A stretch of DNA of 41,241 nucleotides from a virus, in the IMG/VR virus record IMGVR_UViG_3300044704_000051, positions 1 through 41,241 of that record. One strand, given 5' to 3'. The notes under the pieces are model-generated. The model worked only from the letters and a program-made list of their open reading frames with translations, was not told where the DNA came from and made no database searches. Both the position numbers and the translations under genes were made by a program. Position 1 is the stretch's first letter; each line of letters begins with the position of its first letter. This document shows positions 15,542-24,219 of the stretch, piece after piece.

Positions 15542-16054
15542 ATGAATTTCATCAAGACATTCTGCATTTCACTCATCGTCGCCATCGGCGTCCTGGGCGT
15601 TGGGGTAGGATTCCAGAAGCACGCGCCCGCTCAAACGATAGGAGCGGCAAGCCCGGACTTTTCGTCTCCATACATTTCGTATGGCGATGTTCGTCACTGG
15701 GGTGCGCGCATCGGGAGTCTACCGACCGGTACAAGCACGATCTGCTCGATCGTATCGCCACCCGCAACGACAACGCTTTCGAGCTTCATCGTTCGGTTCG
15801 ACACGACGCCGGGATACGCACAAGACTACGCCTTCGGCGTATCGACGACGATGAACGCCACGACCACGATCATTACACGTCTTTCGCAGCCAGCGTCAGG
15901 CAACACAGCGCTCGTTGCCACGACCTCTGCAACGGCCATTAAGGATGGTCTTGTCGGTCCTAGCACGTTCCTCAGCGTAAACCTCTCAACATCATCTGTC
16001 GGTTCGACATTCGCACCTACAGGCACCTGTTCAGCAGGCTTTCGAGAGATTTAG
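15542..16054 (+). CDS. Secreted small protein in the head-tail cluster
   Basis: 170-aa protein with a clear Sec signal peptide or anchor: MNFIKTF followed by a hydrophobic stretch to about residue 24, then HAPAQT as possible cleavage region. The mature part is Ser/Thr-rich and beta-type (TTTLSSFIVRFDTTPGYAQDYAF). A signal sequence is unusual for a virion structural protein, so it may be exported to the envelope. Similar in style to the next gene. No ribosome site. Function unknown. Confidence 0.6.
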   Translation: MNFIKTFCISLIVAIGVLGVGVGFQKHAPAQTIGAASPDFSSPYISYGDVRHWGARIGSLPTGTSTICSIVSPPATTTLSSFIVRFDTTPGYAQDYAFGVSTTMNATTTIITRLSQPASGNTALVATTSATAIKDGLVGPSTFLSVNLSTSSVGSTFAPTGTCSAGFREI

Positions 16055-16062
16055 CAACCTCG

Positions 16063-16110
16063 CACGCCTTCATGGGCGTGTAGTGGTCGCAACATTTAGT
16101 AGTAACCACT
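16063..16110 (+). repeat. Two hairpins between the secreted-protein genes
   Basis: CACGCC / GGCGTG (16063-16080) is followed by AGTGGT / ACCACT (16082-16110). No T run. They fill the gap between the two signal-peptide genes and may stabilise or process the mRNA. Confidence 0.4.
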
Positions 16111-16117
16111 TAGACCC

Positions 16118-16561
16118 ATGAAATCAAAATCGCTCTTACCGTTCGCAGCAGTCGCTCTCGTCATGTTCGCAACTGCGTTCGTGCTCTTTAATGCCGCGGG
16201 ACAAGCTCACGCAGGAAGCCAGTCATCCGCCCCCGCGATCAGCGTGGCGACGACTTCGGCCACGATTGCCGTTGGCGCATCGACTCGCGTGCTCGCATCG
16301 ACGACCGTACCCGGTGCCGTGACCTCGTATAACCGCGCTTACGCGACGATCTGCAACGTCACATCGAATGCCGTGTTCGTTCTTTTGAACGGCGACAAAC
16401 CGGCATCAGGCACGAACTACACGGCGGTCATTGGCGCGACATCGACGCTCCCGACATGCTTCGAAGTGACCGACAATCGGCTGATCTACAACGGCTCGAT
16501 CACCGCCTCATCTTCGAATCAAATCACCACCAACGTAACGGTTACTGATTACGTCTACTAA
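16118..16561 (+). CDS. Second secreted small protein in the head-tail cluster
   Basis: 147-aa protein with a textbook signal peptide: MKSKS, a hydrophobic core LLPFAAVALVMFATAFVLF, and a likely cleavage after AHA (about residue 32). The mature chain is Ser/Thr/Val-rich and predicted beta (SVATTSATIAVGASTRVLAST), with two cysteines that could form a disulfide after export. Possibly paralogous in design to the preceding gene. Sits before the tail adaptor gene. Function unknown. Confidence 0.65.
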   Translation: MKSKSLLPFAAVALVMFATAFVLFNAAGQAHAGSQSSAPAISVATTSATIAVGASTRVLASTTVPGAVTSYNRAYATICNVTSNAVFVLLNGDKPASGTNYTAVIGATSTLPTCFEVTDNRLIYNGSITASSSNQITTNVTVTDYVY

Positions 16562-16566
16562 ACCGT

Positions 16567-17202
16567 ATGGACCTCGCCGGAATTGCTCGCAGAGTGTACC
16601 GACGAACAGGAACCAACTCGACAGGGTGGGGCGCTTCGGGCGCTGATCTTGTGGACGCCATCAATGACGCGCACGACCACTACCTGAGCATTATCAGAAC
16701 GAAGACGGGCACATTCCGGGCAACAGCCTGGACAACCACGGACCTCTCGACGGGGACCGCAACGCCGAAATTCGCCTCGGACTTCCACGAACTGATCCCG
16801 CTCCGTGTTGAGTACCAGTACGAGAAGGACAAAAAAGCCAAGGCAGCACTCGCCGACGAACTCGCCGAGAAGCTGGACGCGCTCAAACGCTTTTATGCGA
16901 TGCGGGTCTATCAAGAGCTCATCGTCACCATCGCGGCGCCGGGGATCTTCACCGCACCCTCTCACGGCCTACAGGCTGGGCAGCGTGTCATATTCCTGAC
17001 GACCGGCGCAGTCCCGACCGGCCTTGCCGTTGATACTTGGTACTACGTCGTATCGACAAACCTCGGGGACGATACGTTCAGTGTGTCGGCTACCAAGTCT
17101 GGCACAGCCATCACGACAAGCGGCTCACAGAGCGGCACACACTACTACGCTTCCGACCAGCAGCCGCGCTTTACGATCAACCAGCAGGACAGCAACGAAT
17201 GA
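16567..17202 (+). CDS. Putative head-tail adaptor/connector protein
   Basis: 211-aa protein. The helical N-terminal ~110 residues (MDLAGIARRVYRRTGTNSTGWG ... DAINDAHDHYLSII ... ELIPLRVEYQYEKDKKAKAALADELAEKL) resemble phage adaptor proteins that sit under the portal. The C-terminal part is a beta module (FTAPSHGLQAGQRVIFLTTG...) like those in tail proteins. Its place before the nozzle-like gene supports this. It joins the next gene through TGA-T-ATG. Confidence 0.65.
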   Translation: MDLAGIARRVYRRTGTNSTGWGASGADLVDAINDAHDHYLSIIRTKTGTFRATAWTTTDLSTGTATPKFASDFHELIPLRVEYQYEKDKKAKAALADELAEKLDALKRFYAMRVYQELIVTIAAPGIFTAPSHGLQAGQRVIFLTTGAVPTGLAVDTWYYVVSTNLGDDTFSVSATKSGTAITTSGSQSGTHYYASDQQPRFTINQQDSNE

Positions 17203-17203
17203 T

Positions 17204-18712
17204 ATGGGCAAAATCTACGAAACAAAAGTACGCGACTTCACCGGAGGAATAACCAACGATCCCCGCGACGACGCGACAGGTGTCGCGCAGATGATTACCA
17301 ACTTCGATATCTTCACCGATTACAAACGCGCTATTCCGTATCGTGACGTTGAGGACGGCAACAGCGCGCAGTCAACCGCGCAGATACAGGCTTACTGCGT
17401 GGCGTTGCGAACGGGAACGACCTACAGCCTGTACGGCCTCGGAGTGGACTCGGGCCATCCCTATATTTCCTACAAAAACATCACGACGGGCGCGGCGAAC
17501 GACCTCGACGACAACGCCTGGAACTTGACCGCGAACAGCATCGCCGCTTCCGGCTCTACGTCATACGACTGCTTCGTGTTCTATCCGCGTACTGGACGTA
17601 TCTACGGCGGGCATCTCTCGTCTAATATCTGGAAATACGACCCGACAGGGGTCGCAGCTTTCGTTGATACGGAGCTTTCCATCTCGTACAGCACGATCGC
17701 GCAAGGACTCGTCCACTCACAGGACGACATCTTGTACATCCCTTACGACAACAAGATCGCCAAGAACGATAACGGTTCGTGGACCGCTACTGCCCTCACG
17801 CTTCCGACGGAGTTTTACATTACTTCGATCTGCGAGTTGGGGGCGCTGCTCGCCATAGCCGCCGCACCGAAGTCGGGTATCGGCACATCGCGCGTGTACC
17901 TGTGGGATCGGGACTCAACACTTGAAACCGTCTCGGAGAATATTGACTGGGGCACCGGCATCCTAAAAGTGCTCGAAAACATCGAGAACACGCTCATTGG
18001 CATCTCGCTCGCCAACGACGTAACCCGCAATAAGCATCGCGTGATTTTCCGAAGGTACGACGGGTATGGAGCAGTAAAATTCCGCGAGTTGACGAGTTCG
18101 AGCATCACCGACCTAAAAAGCGTCAAGCAAAAAATAGACAACCGACTGCACTTCATGCTCGCAGGTACGTTCGCGGGAGCTGTGCGTGAAGGGATATGGA
18201 CCATCGGTCGACCTTCACCGGACAAGCCCTTCGCACTCGTTCACTCACATACTCCGAACAACGACACGGCACTCGGGGCTGGTGTCCTCAAAGGCTTTTA
18301 TATCCTCGGTGACTACGTTTTTACGTCCTACATCAACAATTCCAGCGTGGCTGCGATGTCAAAGACTCTCGCTACCGCAACATATACAAAAAAGGCAATT
18401 TACGAGTCGGTTATCTTCAGCGCCAAGGACAGCGCCGCCGTAAAATCGTGGAAGGGCTACTCATCCACATTCGAGCCGTTGACTTCGAATGCTCAGGTTG
18501 TGTCAAAATACAAAAAGGACGAGGAGACATCATTTACAACGATCCAGACCGAAAACACGACGAGCGCAATCTCCCGTTCATCGGCAACAATCGACAGCGC
18601 CGGCTCGTTGCCCGAGCACAAGGAGCTTGCTTTCCGATTGGAGAGCACAAACGGCGCAGTCATTACCGGCTACAGCTTCGAGCAAGAAGTGGAGGAGAGC
18701 AAACCATATTGA
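17204..18712 (+). CDS. Putative tail nozzle/tubular protein (beta-propeller-like)
   Basis: 502-aa, beta-rich protein starting MGKIYETKVRDFTGGITNDPRD, the style of N-terminus seen in podovirus tail nozzle proteins ('F..Ggi...'). Repeated blade-like segments (HPYISYKNITTG, GRIYGGHLSSNIWKY, RVYLWDRDS, REGIWTIGRPSPDKPFALVH) suggest a propeller. Start chosen at 17204 directly after TGA-T. With the adaptor upstream and no tape measure, a short-tailed virion is likely. Confidence 0.6.
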   Translation: MGKIYETKVRDFTGGITNDPRDDATGVAQMITNFDIFTDYKRAIPYRDVEDGNSAQSTAQIQAYCVALRTGTTYSLYGLGVDSGHPYISYKNITTGAANDLDDNAWNLTANSIAASGSTSYDCFVFYPRTGRIYGGHLSSNIWKYDPTGVAAFVDTELSISYSTIAQGLVHSQDDILYIPYDNKIAKNDNGSWTATALTLPTEFYITSICELGALLAIAAAPKSGIGTSRVYLWDRDSTLETVSENIDWGTGILKVLENIENTLIGISLANDVTRNKHRVIFRRYDGYGAVKFRELTSSSITDLKSVKQKIDNRLHFMLAGTFAGAVREGIWTIGRPSPDKPFALVHSHTPNNDTALGAGVLKGFYILGDYVFTSYINNSSVAAMSKTLATATYTKKAIYESVIFSAKDSAAVKSWKGYSSTFEPLTSNAQVVSKYKKDEETSFTTIQTENTTSAISRSSATIDSAGSLPEHKELAFRLESTNGAVITGYSFEQEVEESKPY

Positions 18713-18713
18713 T

Positions 18714-19031
18714 ATGCCCAGACCCTACGAGAACAGAGAGATCGACGCAAAAATCCAGACACTCATGGATAAACTCGACGATAACTCGCACCTCACACGT
18801 AACAAAATACAAGCCGTCCAGAATGTCCTCGAACTTCGAATTGCCGACGATCACAAGGCTGTCGCCGACAGCCTTTCCCGTATCGAGGTCAAACAGGACG
18901 CTCACGGGAAGAAACTCGACTACACCAACGGGAAGGTGCGCAAGATCATCATGGCGATCATCGGTCTCGCCGGCATCTTGATCGGTCTCGGTTTTCAGCA
19001 ACTTATGCCCTTCCTCACACTCCTCGTATGA
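18714..19031 (+). CDS. Coiled-coil protein with C-terminal membrane segment (XhlA-like layout)
   Basis: 105-aa protein: an amphipathic helical region of about 75 residues (DAKIQTLMDKLDDNSHLTRNK...), then a hydrophobic C-terminal segment IIMAIIGLAGILIGLGFQQL. This layout is that of XhlA-type holin accessories or small membrane-anchored spike/lysis helpers. It starts after TGA-T and overlaps the next gene (ATGA). Confidence 0.55.
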   Translation: MPRPYENREIDAKIQTLMDKLDDNSHLTRNKIQAVQNVLELRIADDHKAVADSLSRIEVKQDAHGKKLDYTNGKVRKIIMAIIGLAGILIGLGFQQLMPFLTLLV

Positions 19032-20503
19032 ACCCCGAAATAGCGGCACTGTTGAAGCGCATCGCTGACCTCGAAAACATCGTCTTTAACCACAGACACA
19101 AAGGATTCGACCAGACGAAGGTGCTCGACCGCATCTTAGGTGGAGCGCCGCAAGGCAACCCCGCAGGTGTCGATGGCTGTGTCCTTTTCAACGATTCCGG
19201 GGACATCGGGACCATCCCATTTCTGCAATACGACAAGACCGACGCCGATAAGTTATCCCTGACCCCCGCGGGTGCGCACGCTGAACTAATCGCCGACGCA
19301 GACAAGGACATCACTATCTATGTCCTTCCTTCAACCGGGAGTACCAACGCAGGCGAAATCAACCTCATCGGCGGCGATTCCGTCACTGGCGATGCAGGTG
19401 CCGTAACCATCAGTGGAGGCGCATCGAACAACGGCGCTGGGTTCGGGCAAGGTGGGTACGTTCGTGTTTTCGGCGGCGATCAGGACGGTGGACAGATCGA
19501 AATCTCCGCAGGAAACGGCGCTACCAACGCCGACGGTGGACAAGTAAGCATAATCGCAGGTGACGGAAACGGCAGTGGCGACGGCGGCAATGTAGAAATC
19601 TGGCTCGGTGCAGGCTCACCGAGAGGCGACCTCAAGATTATTCCGATCAAGTCCTCGGGGATTGCCGCCATCCTTGATTTCTTTGGAGTCGGTGGCTCCG
19701 ACAAGCGGTTTACGTTTCAAAACAAGTCAGGGACCATCGCACACCTCGACGATATAACAGCGGCACATGTCATCGAAGAAGAAGGCAGTCCACTTACCCA
19801 ACGTTCGAAGTTGAATTTCATCGGTGCGGGCGTAACCGCGACTGACAACTCAGGAGCCGACAGCACCGACGTTACGATCCCTGGCGGCTCGCCTGACGGT
19901 TCAGACAGACAGCTTCAATTTAACGATAGTGCCGCGTTTGGTGGAGCAAAGATTTCATACACAGAAGGCGGCGGAGTACAGACACTTAAAGCCGATAACC
20001 AAACCGTCGCCGACACTAATGGCGACGACCTGCATATCGTTGCTGCTGACGGAAAGGGTGCAGCGTGGGGAGGCGACCTAGAACTCAGCGCCGGAAGCCC
20101 CGAAGGTTCGTCGGGATTCGGAGCGGACCTTACACTCACTGGAGCTCCCGACACTGGAACGCCGGGTGATACGACGTTTATAGGCGCGTACGGCGTCGAT
20201 GGCGACGGAGGCAACATTTATATACAAGGCGGTGGCAAAGGCGGCTCAGGCACCCTTGATGGAAAAGTCATCCTTTCCGACGCATCAGCCGGACAGGTGA
20301 CACTCGAAACGAATGTTTTATCCGGCAACAAGACCGCTACGTTTCCGAACCGTACCGGTATTTTCGCCCTAATCACATCAGGCAGCGGCGCACCCGGTAC
20401 GACACCAGAAGCCGTCGGCCAAATCTATGCTGATACGTCAGGTGCAAAAGTTTACATATCAACAGGGACGGCGAGTAGCGCGGACTGGAAAATCATGAAC
20501 TAG
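19028..20503 (+). CDS. Tail fibre-like protein, Gly/Asp-rich beta structure
   Basis: 491-aa protein. A short N-terminal coiled coil (MNPEIAALLKRIADLENIVFNHRHKG) probably trimerises. Then come many Gly-rich repeats (GAVTISGGASNNGAG, GGQIEISAGNGATNADGGQ, GGNVEIWLGAGS) typical of beta-helical fibres. Two similar halves are seen (around residues 110-210 and 320-410). The C-terminus (GQIYADTSGAKVYISTGTASSADWKIMN) is a common fibre end. Likely receptor-binding or base of the fibre. Confidence 0.7.
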   Translation: MNPEIAALLKRIADLENIVFNHRHKGFDQTKVLDRILGGAPQGNPAGVDGCVLFNDSGDIGTIPFLQYDKTDADKLSLTPAGAHAELIADADKDITIYVLPSTGSTNAGEINLIGGDSVTGDAGAVTISGGASNNGAGFGQGGYVRVFGGDQDGGQIEISAGNGATNADGGQVSIIAGDGNGSGDGGNVEIWLGAGSPRGDLKIIPIKSSGIAAILDFFGVGGSDKRFTFQNKSGTIAHLDDITAAHVIEEEGSPLTQRSKLNFIGAGVTATDNSGADSTDVTIPGGSPDGSDRQLQFNDSAAFGGAKISYTEGGGVQTLKADNQTVADTNGDDLHIVAADGKGAAWGGDLELSAGSPEGSSGFGADLTLTGAPDTGTPGDTTFIGAYGVDGDGGNIYIQGGGKGGSGTLDGKVILSDASAGQVTLETNVLSGNKTATFPNRTGIFALITSGSGAPGTTPEAVGQIYADTSGAKVYISTGTASSADWKIMN

Positions 20504-20514
20504 TTTTAGTAGCG

Positions 20515-20520
20515 TATAAT
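20515..20520 (+). promoter_or_regulatory. -10 promoter TATAAT, leaderless
   Basis: Perfect TATAAT, eight bases before the ATG at 20529, in the gap after the fibre gene. No upstream TG. Confidence 0.6.
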
Positions 20521-20528
20521 AAATTCAC

Positions 20529-22076
20529 ATGACCTTCACTCTCCCAGGACTCGGCGGCGGCGGATCGTACTCGGCACCCGACCTCAGCGGCGCTTCGCTC
20601 AAAACCACAAGCGTCGCGCAGCCTGTCATGACAACGGTAAAAGACCCCGGCGGTTTCACGCTGAACACGACACCGACTCCCACCGCGCCGAAACCTATCG
20701 CAGCCGACACGCTCGCTTCGACTCCCACGGCCTACAAACTCCCTGACGCACCGCAGCAGCCCGACTACTTGGGCACGCTCGCTGCAGTCCCCACCATTGA
20801 TTCAATCGTTGCCGACGCGAACAAGCCCTCGGCGACCGAGACGACAAACAACACCCTCATGTCGTCGATTCTAGAAACAGTCGGCAAGATAACAGGCCGT
20901 AAAACGGCTCAAATTGACGCGGAGGCGAAAGCAGGACTGCCCGGCCTCAATACGCAGCTCACGGACGTAAACAACCAGATACAGGCATTACAGAAGGAAG
21001 CAGCAGCCATTCCGTTGCAGATACAGGAGAACTTCGCTGGACGTGGAGCGACAGCCGCGGGAGTTGCCCCCATCCAGACCGGTCTGCTTCGCCAGAACGC
21101 CATCAAAGCACTCGGGCTCTCCGCGATCGCGCAGACCCTACAAGGAAATATCTCACTTGCGCAGTCACAGGCGGACAAAGCGGTCGAGGCCGAATTTGCG
21201 CCCGAGGAAGCGAAGCTTACATATTTGAGCAAGGCGCTCGAAATGAACACGCAACTTCTTTCGCGTGAGGATCAGAAGCGTGCGGCGGTTATGCAAGCGA
21301 AGCTAACGGAGCGTCAAAACATTATTGACCAAGCAAAGAGCGATCGACAGGCTGTTTTTACACTCGTCATGGAAGCGGCGAAGGTAGGGGTAGATTCAAA
21401 GACGCTCTCACTCATTCAAAACGCCAGGACACCCGAGGAAGCATTGATCCTCGCCGGCCCTGCACTCGGCACGGAGTTCCGAGAACGGATGAAGCAACAG
21501 GCATTCGAGAACAGCATCACGTTACAACAGCTACAGCTTGCGAAACAGGCCGCTGCACAAAAAGCCGTCGGTAACATCACTACGGCGTCAACGGTTACGG
21601 ACCTCACGAAACTTCTCTCTAGCAGCACCATAGGCGCAACTACCAAGACAAATATCGGCAATATCTTCGGGGTGATGGGCGCGGCCGAGACGATGGCAAA
21701 GAACAACACGGGAGGCAAGTTTGGCGGGATCTCACCCTTTAACGCTGTGCTCGACACTGTTCTCCCGAGCATCCTTCGCGATCCGCTAAAATCTAAGGCA
21801 GGCGTTGAAAACTCCGGCTACATCGACGGTATCAACCTCAAGGTTCAACAATGGGCATCCGGTGCCAGCCTCACCGCCGCGCAGATCGAGCAAGTCGCCC
21901 GCATGACCCCCACCACAAAAGACAGCGACACACAGGTAAGGGTCAAGTTGAACAACCTCTCTAACTTTATGAACGACCAGATTGTCGGCGCGTTGCGCGC
22001 CGAAGGTATCACCTACACCCCGCCGAAAGTCGACTTGTTCGCTCCCCCGGTAACACTGGAGACCATCTTCAAATAA
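20529..22076 (+). CDS. Putative internal virion/ejection protein
   Basis: 515-aa protein. The N-terminal ~100 residues are Pro/Thr-rich and disordered. The rest is alpha-helical with long coiled-coil stretches (NTQLTDVNNQIQALQKEAAA, MNTQLLSREDQKRAAVMQAK) and Gln/Ala-rich. Such proteins follow nozzle genes in podoviruses and are ejected with the DNA. No lytic motif seen. Joined to the next gene by TAA-T-ATG. Confidence 0.55.
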   Translation: MTFTLPGLGGGGSYSAPDLSGASLKTTSVAQPVMTTVKDPGGFTLNTTPTPTAPKPIAADTLASTPTAYKLPDAPQQPDYLGTLAAVPTIDSIVADANKPSATETTNNTLMSSILETVGKITGRKTAQIDAEAKAGLPGLNTQLTDVNNQIQALQKEAAAIPLQIQENFAGRGATAAGVAPIQTGLLRQNAIKALGLSAIAQTLQGNISLAQSQADKAVEAEFAPEEAKLTYLSKALEMNTQLLSREDQKRAAVMQAKLTERQNIIDQAKSDRQAVFTLVMEAAKVGVDSKTLSLIQNARTPEEALILAGPALGTEFRERMKQQAFENSITLQQLQLAKQAAAQKAVGNITTASTVTDLTKLLSSSTIGATTKTNIGNIFGVMGAAETMAKNNTGGKFGGISPFNAVLDTVLPSILRDPLKSKAGVENSGYIDGINLKVQQWASGASLTAAQIEQVARMTPTTKDSDTQVRVKLNNLSNFMNDQIVGALRAEGITYTPPKVDLFAPPVTLETIFK

Positions 22077-22077
22077 T

Positions 22078-23424
22078 ATGGCGATCACCGACAACTTCGA
22101 GGCAAAGAGAGCGAAGGCGAAAAGCCTCGGCTACACCGACGAGCAAATCAACACGTACCTCAGGTCGCAAGGCATTTCTGTCCCGACCGTACCGCTCACG
22201 AAAAAGATCACGAACGTCGCTGCGAAAGTGACTGACTCACTCGGCTTGCGACACGCGAGTGATGTGATCGCCGACGACATCAATAATATCGCTCACCCTA
22301 AACTTATGGAGGCAGTCAATGCTCCGAAGCGTAGTGCGCTCGACAACGCCGCCGCCGGCGCTGAGTTGGGGCTCGCAACTGCCGGGGGAGAGTTTAGTGG
22401 AGCAACCGCTGCACTCGGAACCTCCCTTGCGAAGCAAGCTGTCTCACATTCCGCCGATGGCATCGCGAGCATTCTCTCGAAAGGAGTGGAGCACGCAGCG
22501 AGCGCTCTTGAAACGCCTATCGCCAAGAACGTCGAGAGCGTCCTCAAAGAAACGCCGTCAACCGCGTTCGACCACTACGTCCAACTCGCCACGAAAGCTA
22601 CCGAGAACAATAAAAACGTTACCCCACTCGAATTTGTAGGTCGCCGTGCGGAACACGCACTCGAAACAATCCAAACCCAACTGAAAACCATCGGCCAAGC
22701 CAAACAGGAGCTCATGGGACCGGGCCGCGTGTCAGTCACACCCATTGACGGCACTATCGTCAAGACGTTCGGTCAGAAGCTCGCAAGTTTCCGCAACAGT
22801 CTCACCGGTACGGGAGGCGATACAAGTCTCATTTCGTCGGTTCAGTCAGAACTCAAAAAACTCGGAGAGACACCATCAGCAGGGCAAGTAGATAAGTTCG
22901 TCGATTTCGTACAGGATAAGATTTACACCGCAGGCCGTGACCTCACCGTGCCCGTCACGAACAAGACAACAGCAGCGCTACGGTCATTCACAGAGGGGTT
23001 GAACACTGGCCTAAAAGAACAACTTCCCTCGAAATACAAAGAGTTGAACGACGCATATTCAAAACTCATCGGCGTTCGAAACGAGTTGAACACAAAACTC
23101 GGCAAGGAAGGCGAGAAGGGCGGCGCGCTCATGAAGCGAGTGTTCAGCCCGTCGGATGCGAACACGAAGGAATTGTTCGCCAAGGTTCACGAACTCACGG
23201 GCGTCGACCTCGTGAACGAAGCTACGCTCGCACGCTACGTCATGGACGTAATGGGCGACGCACGGCAGAAAAGTATGCTCGAAATGTTGAAGATCGACGG
23301 CATGTCACCGAAGCCCGGCAACGTAATCGGTCAAGCCATTCATTACATCACCGAGCACTTTAATTCGCCCGAGGAGATTATCAAACGCGCTCGCACGCGA
23401 ACTATCGGCGGTTCCGCGCAATAA
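22078..23424 (+). CDS. Putative second internal virion/ejection protein
   Basis: 448-aa, mostly helical protein. It begins with a short UBA-like/helical segment (KRAKAKSLGYTDEQINTYLRSQGI), also common at the N-termini of phage ejection proteins. An Ala/Gly-rich amphipathic region follows (DNAAAGAELGLATAGGEFSGAT), then extended helices. Its pairing with the previous gene suggests a DNA-ejection complex. No catalytic motif seen. Confidence 0.55.
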   Translation: MAITDNFEAKRAKAKSLGYTDEQINTYLRSQGISVPTVPLTKKITNVAAKVTDSLGLRHASDVIADDINNIAHPKLMEAVNAPKRSALDNAAAGAELGLATAGGEFSGATAALGTSLAKQAVSHSADGIASILSKGVEHAASALETPIAKNVESVLKETPSTAFDHYVQLATKATENNKNVTPLEFVGRRAEHALETIQTQLKTIGQAKQELMGPGRVSVTPIDGTIVKTFGQKLASFRNSLTGTGGDTSLISSVQSELKKLGETPSAGQVDKFVDFVQDKIYTAGRDLTVPVTNKTTAALRSFTEGLNTGLKEQLPSKYKELNDAYSKLIGVRNELNTKLGKEGEKGGALMKRVFSPSDANTKELFAKVHELTGVDLVNEATLARYVMDVMGDARQKSMLEMLKIDGMSPKPGNVIGQAIHYITEHFNSPEEIIKRARTRTIGGSAQ

Positions 23425-23479
23425 TCGTCAGCACCAGACTGCCAACAAACCACGCTACCAACACTCCAATAATTATCAT
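23402..23479 (-). CDS. Possible tiny antisense membrane protein
   Basis: 25-codon frame beginning MIIIGVLVAWFVGSLVLTII and ending in a basic tail RNRR. It is a complete single transmembrane helix with positive C-terminus, lying on the opposite strand in the 69-base gap between two virion genes. Only GCGGG lies upstream as a poor ribosome site. Could be chance. Confidence 0.25.
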   Translation of the reverse strand: MIIIGVLVAWFVGSLVLTIIARNRR

Positions 23480-23493
23480 CCCGCAACGCTAAC

Positions 23494-24216
23494 ATGGACG
23501 GAGAAAAAACCCTACACGCCATCGCAGACCTCGTATCGCATAAACAGAACGGCGACGACCTTTTGAGTGCGGTCAAAGTTGCACTCGATCTATTCCTCGA
23601 ATTGAAAGACGCGAACGAGGAGCAACGCGCAGACATTTTAGCGAGGTTTCAAGCCCTAGAATCGGACACGAAGAAACGCGTTGCTCAAATAAAGGACGGC
23701 GAACCGGGACCGAAGGGCGAGCCCGGCACAAACGCCGAACCACCCACGGCCGACGAATTGCTTGCTCTCATTCGCCCGCTCATCCCTCAACCGATCAAGG
23801 GCGACGACGGAAAGCCAGGTACGGACGGCTCCCCGGACATGGCGGAGGACATCCGCAACAAACTTGAACTACTTGAGGACGACGAACGACTTGACGCATC
23901 GGCCATCAAAAACCTCGAGACATACGTCAAGCAATACGCACCGAAGCAAACGAGCGGCGGCACGACTGGTTTAATCGGTCGCGGCCGCGTCCACTACTAC
24001 GACCTCTCGCCGTTTTTGGACGGTGTTACCAAGACGTTCAACATCCCCGCTGTGTGGGCCGTCCTTTCCGTATCCGCCTCGTCATCGCCCGGCGCTCTCC
24101 GTCCGGTCATCGACTACACGAACGACACGCAAAGCATCACGTTCACCGATCAGATCCTTGCATCCGGAACACTCGAAGCCGGGCAGACAGTGGTACTATT
24201 GGTTGAAGATGCCTGA
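23494..24216 (+). CDS. Collagen-like tail protein
   Basis: 240-aa protein: helical N-terminus (about 65 residues), then Gly-X-Y repeats (GEPGPKGEPG, later GDDGKPGTDG) flanking a short helical insert, and a C-terminal beta domain (VHYYDLSPFLDGVTKTFNIPAVWAVLSVS). Collagen repeats make trimeric fibre stalks in phages. Promoter for the next gene lies in its last codons. Confidence 0.7.
   Translation: MDGEKTLHAIADLVSHKQNGDDLLSAVKVALDLFLELKDANEEQRADILARFQALESDTKKRVAQIKDGEPGPKGEPGTNAEPPTADELLALIRPLIPQPIKGDDGKPGTDGSPDMAEDIRNKLELLEDDERLDASAIKNLETYVKQYAPKQTSGGTTGLIGRGRVHYYDLSPFLDGVTKTFNIPAVWAVLSVSASSSPGALRPVIDYTNDTQSITFTDQILASGTLEAGQTVVLLVEDA
24191..24199 (+). promoter_or_regulatory. Extended -10 promoter TGGTACTAT
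   Basis: Inside the end of the collagen-like gene, 20 bases before the ATG of the large fibre gene. Identical to the element at 13540. Confidence 0.45.
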
Positions 24217-24219
24217 TGT

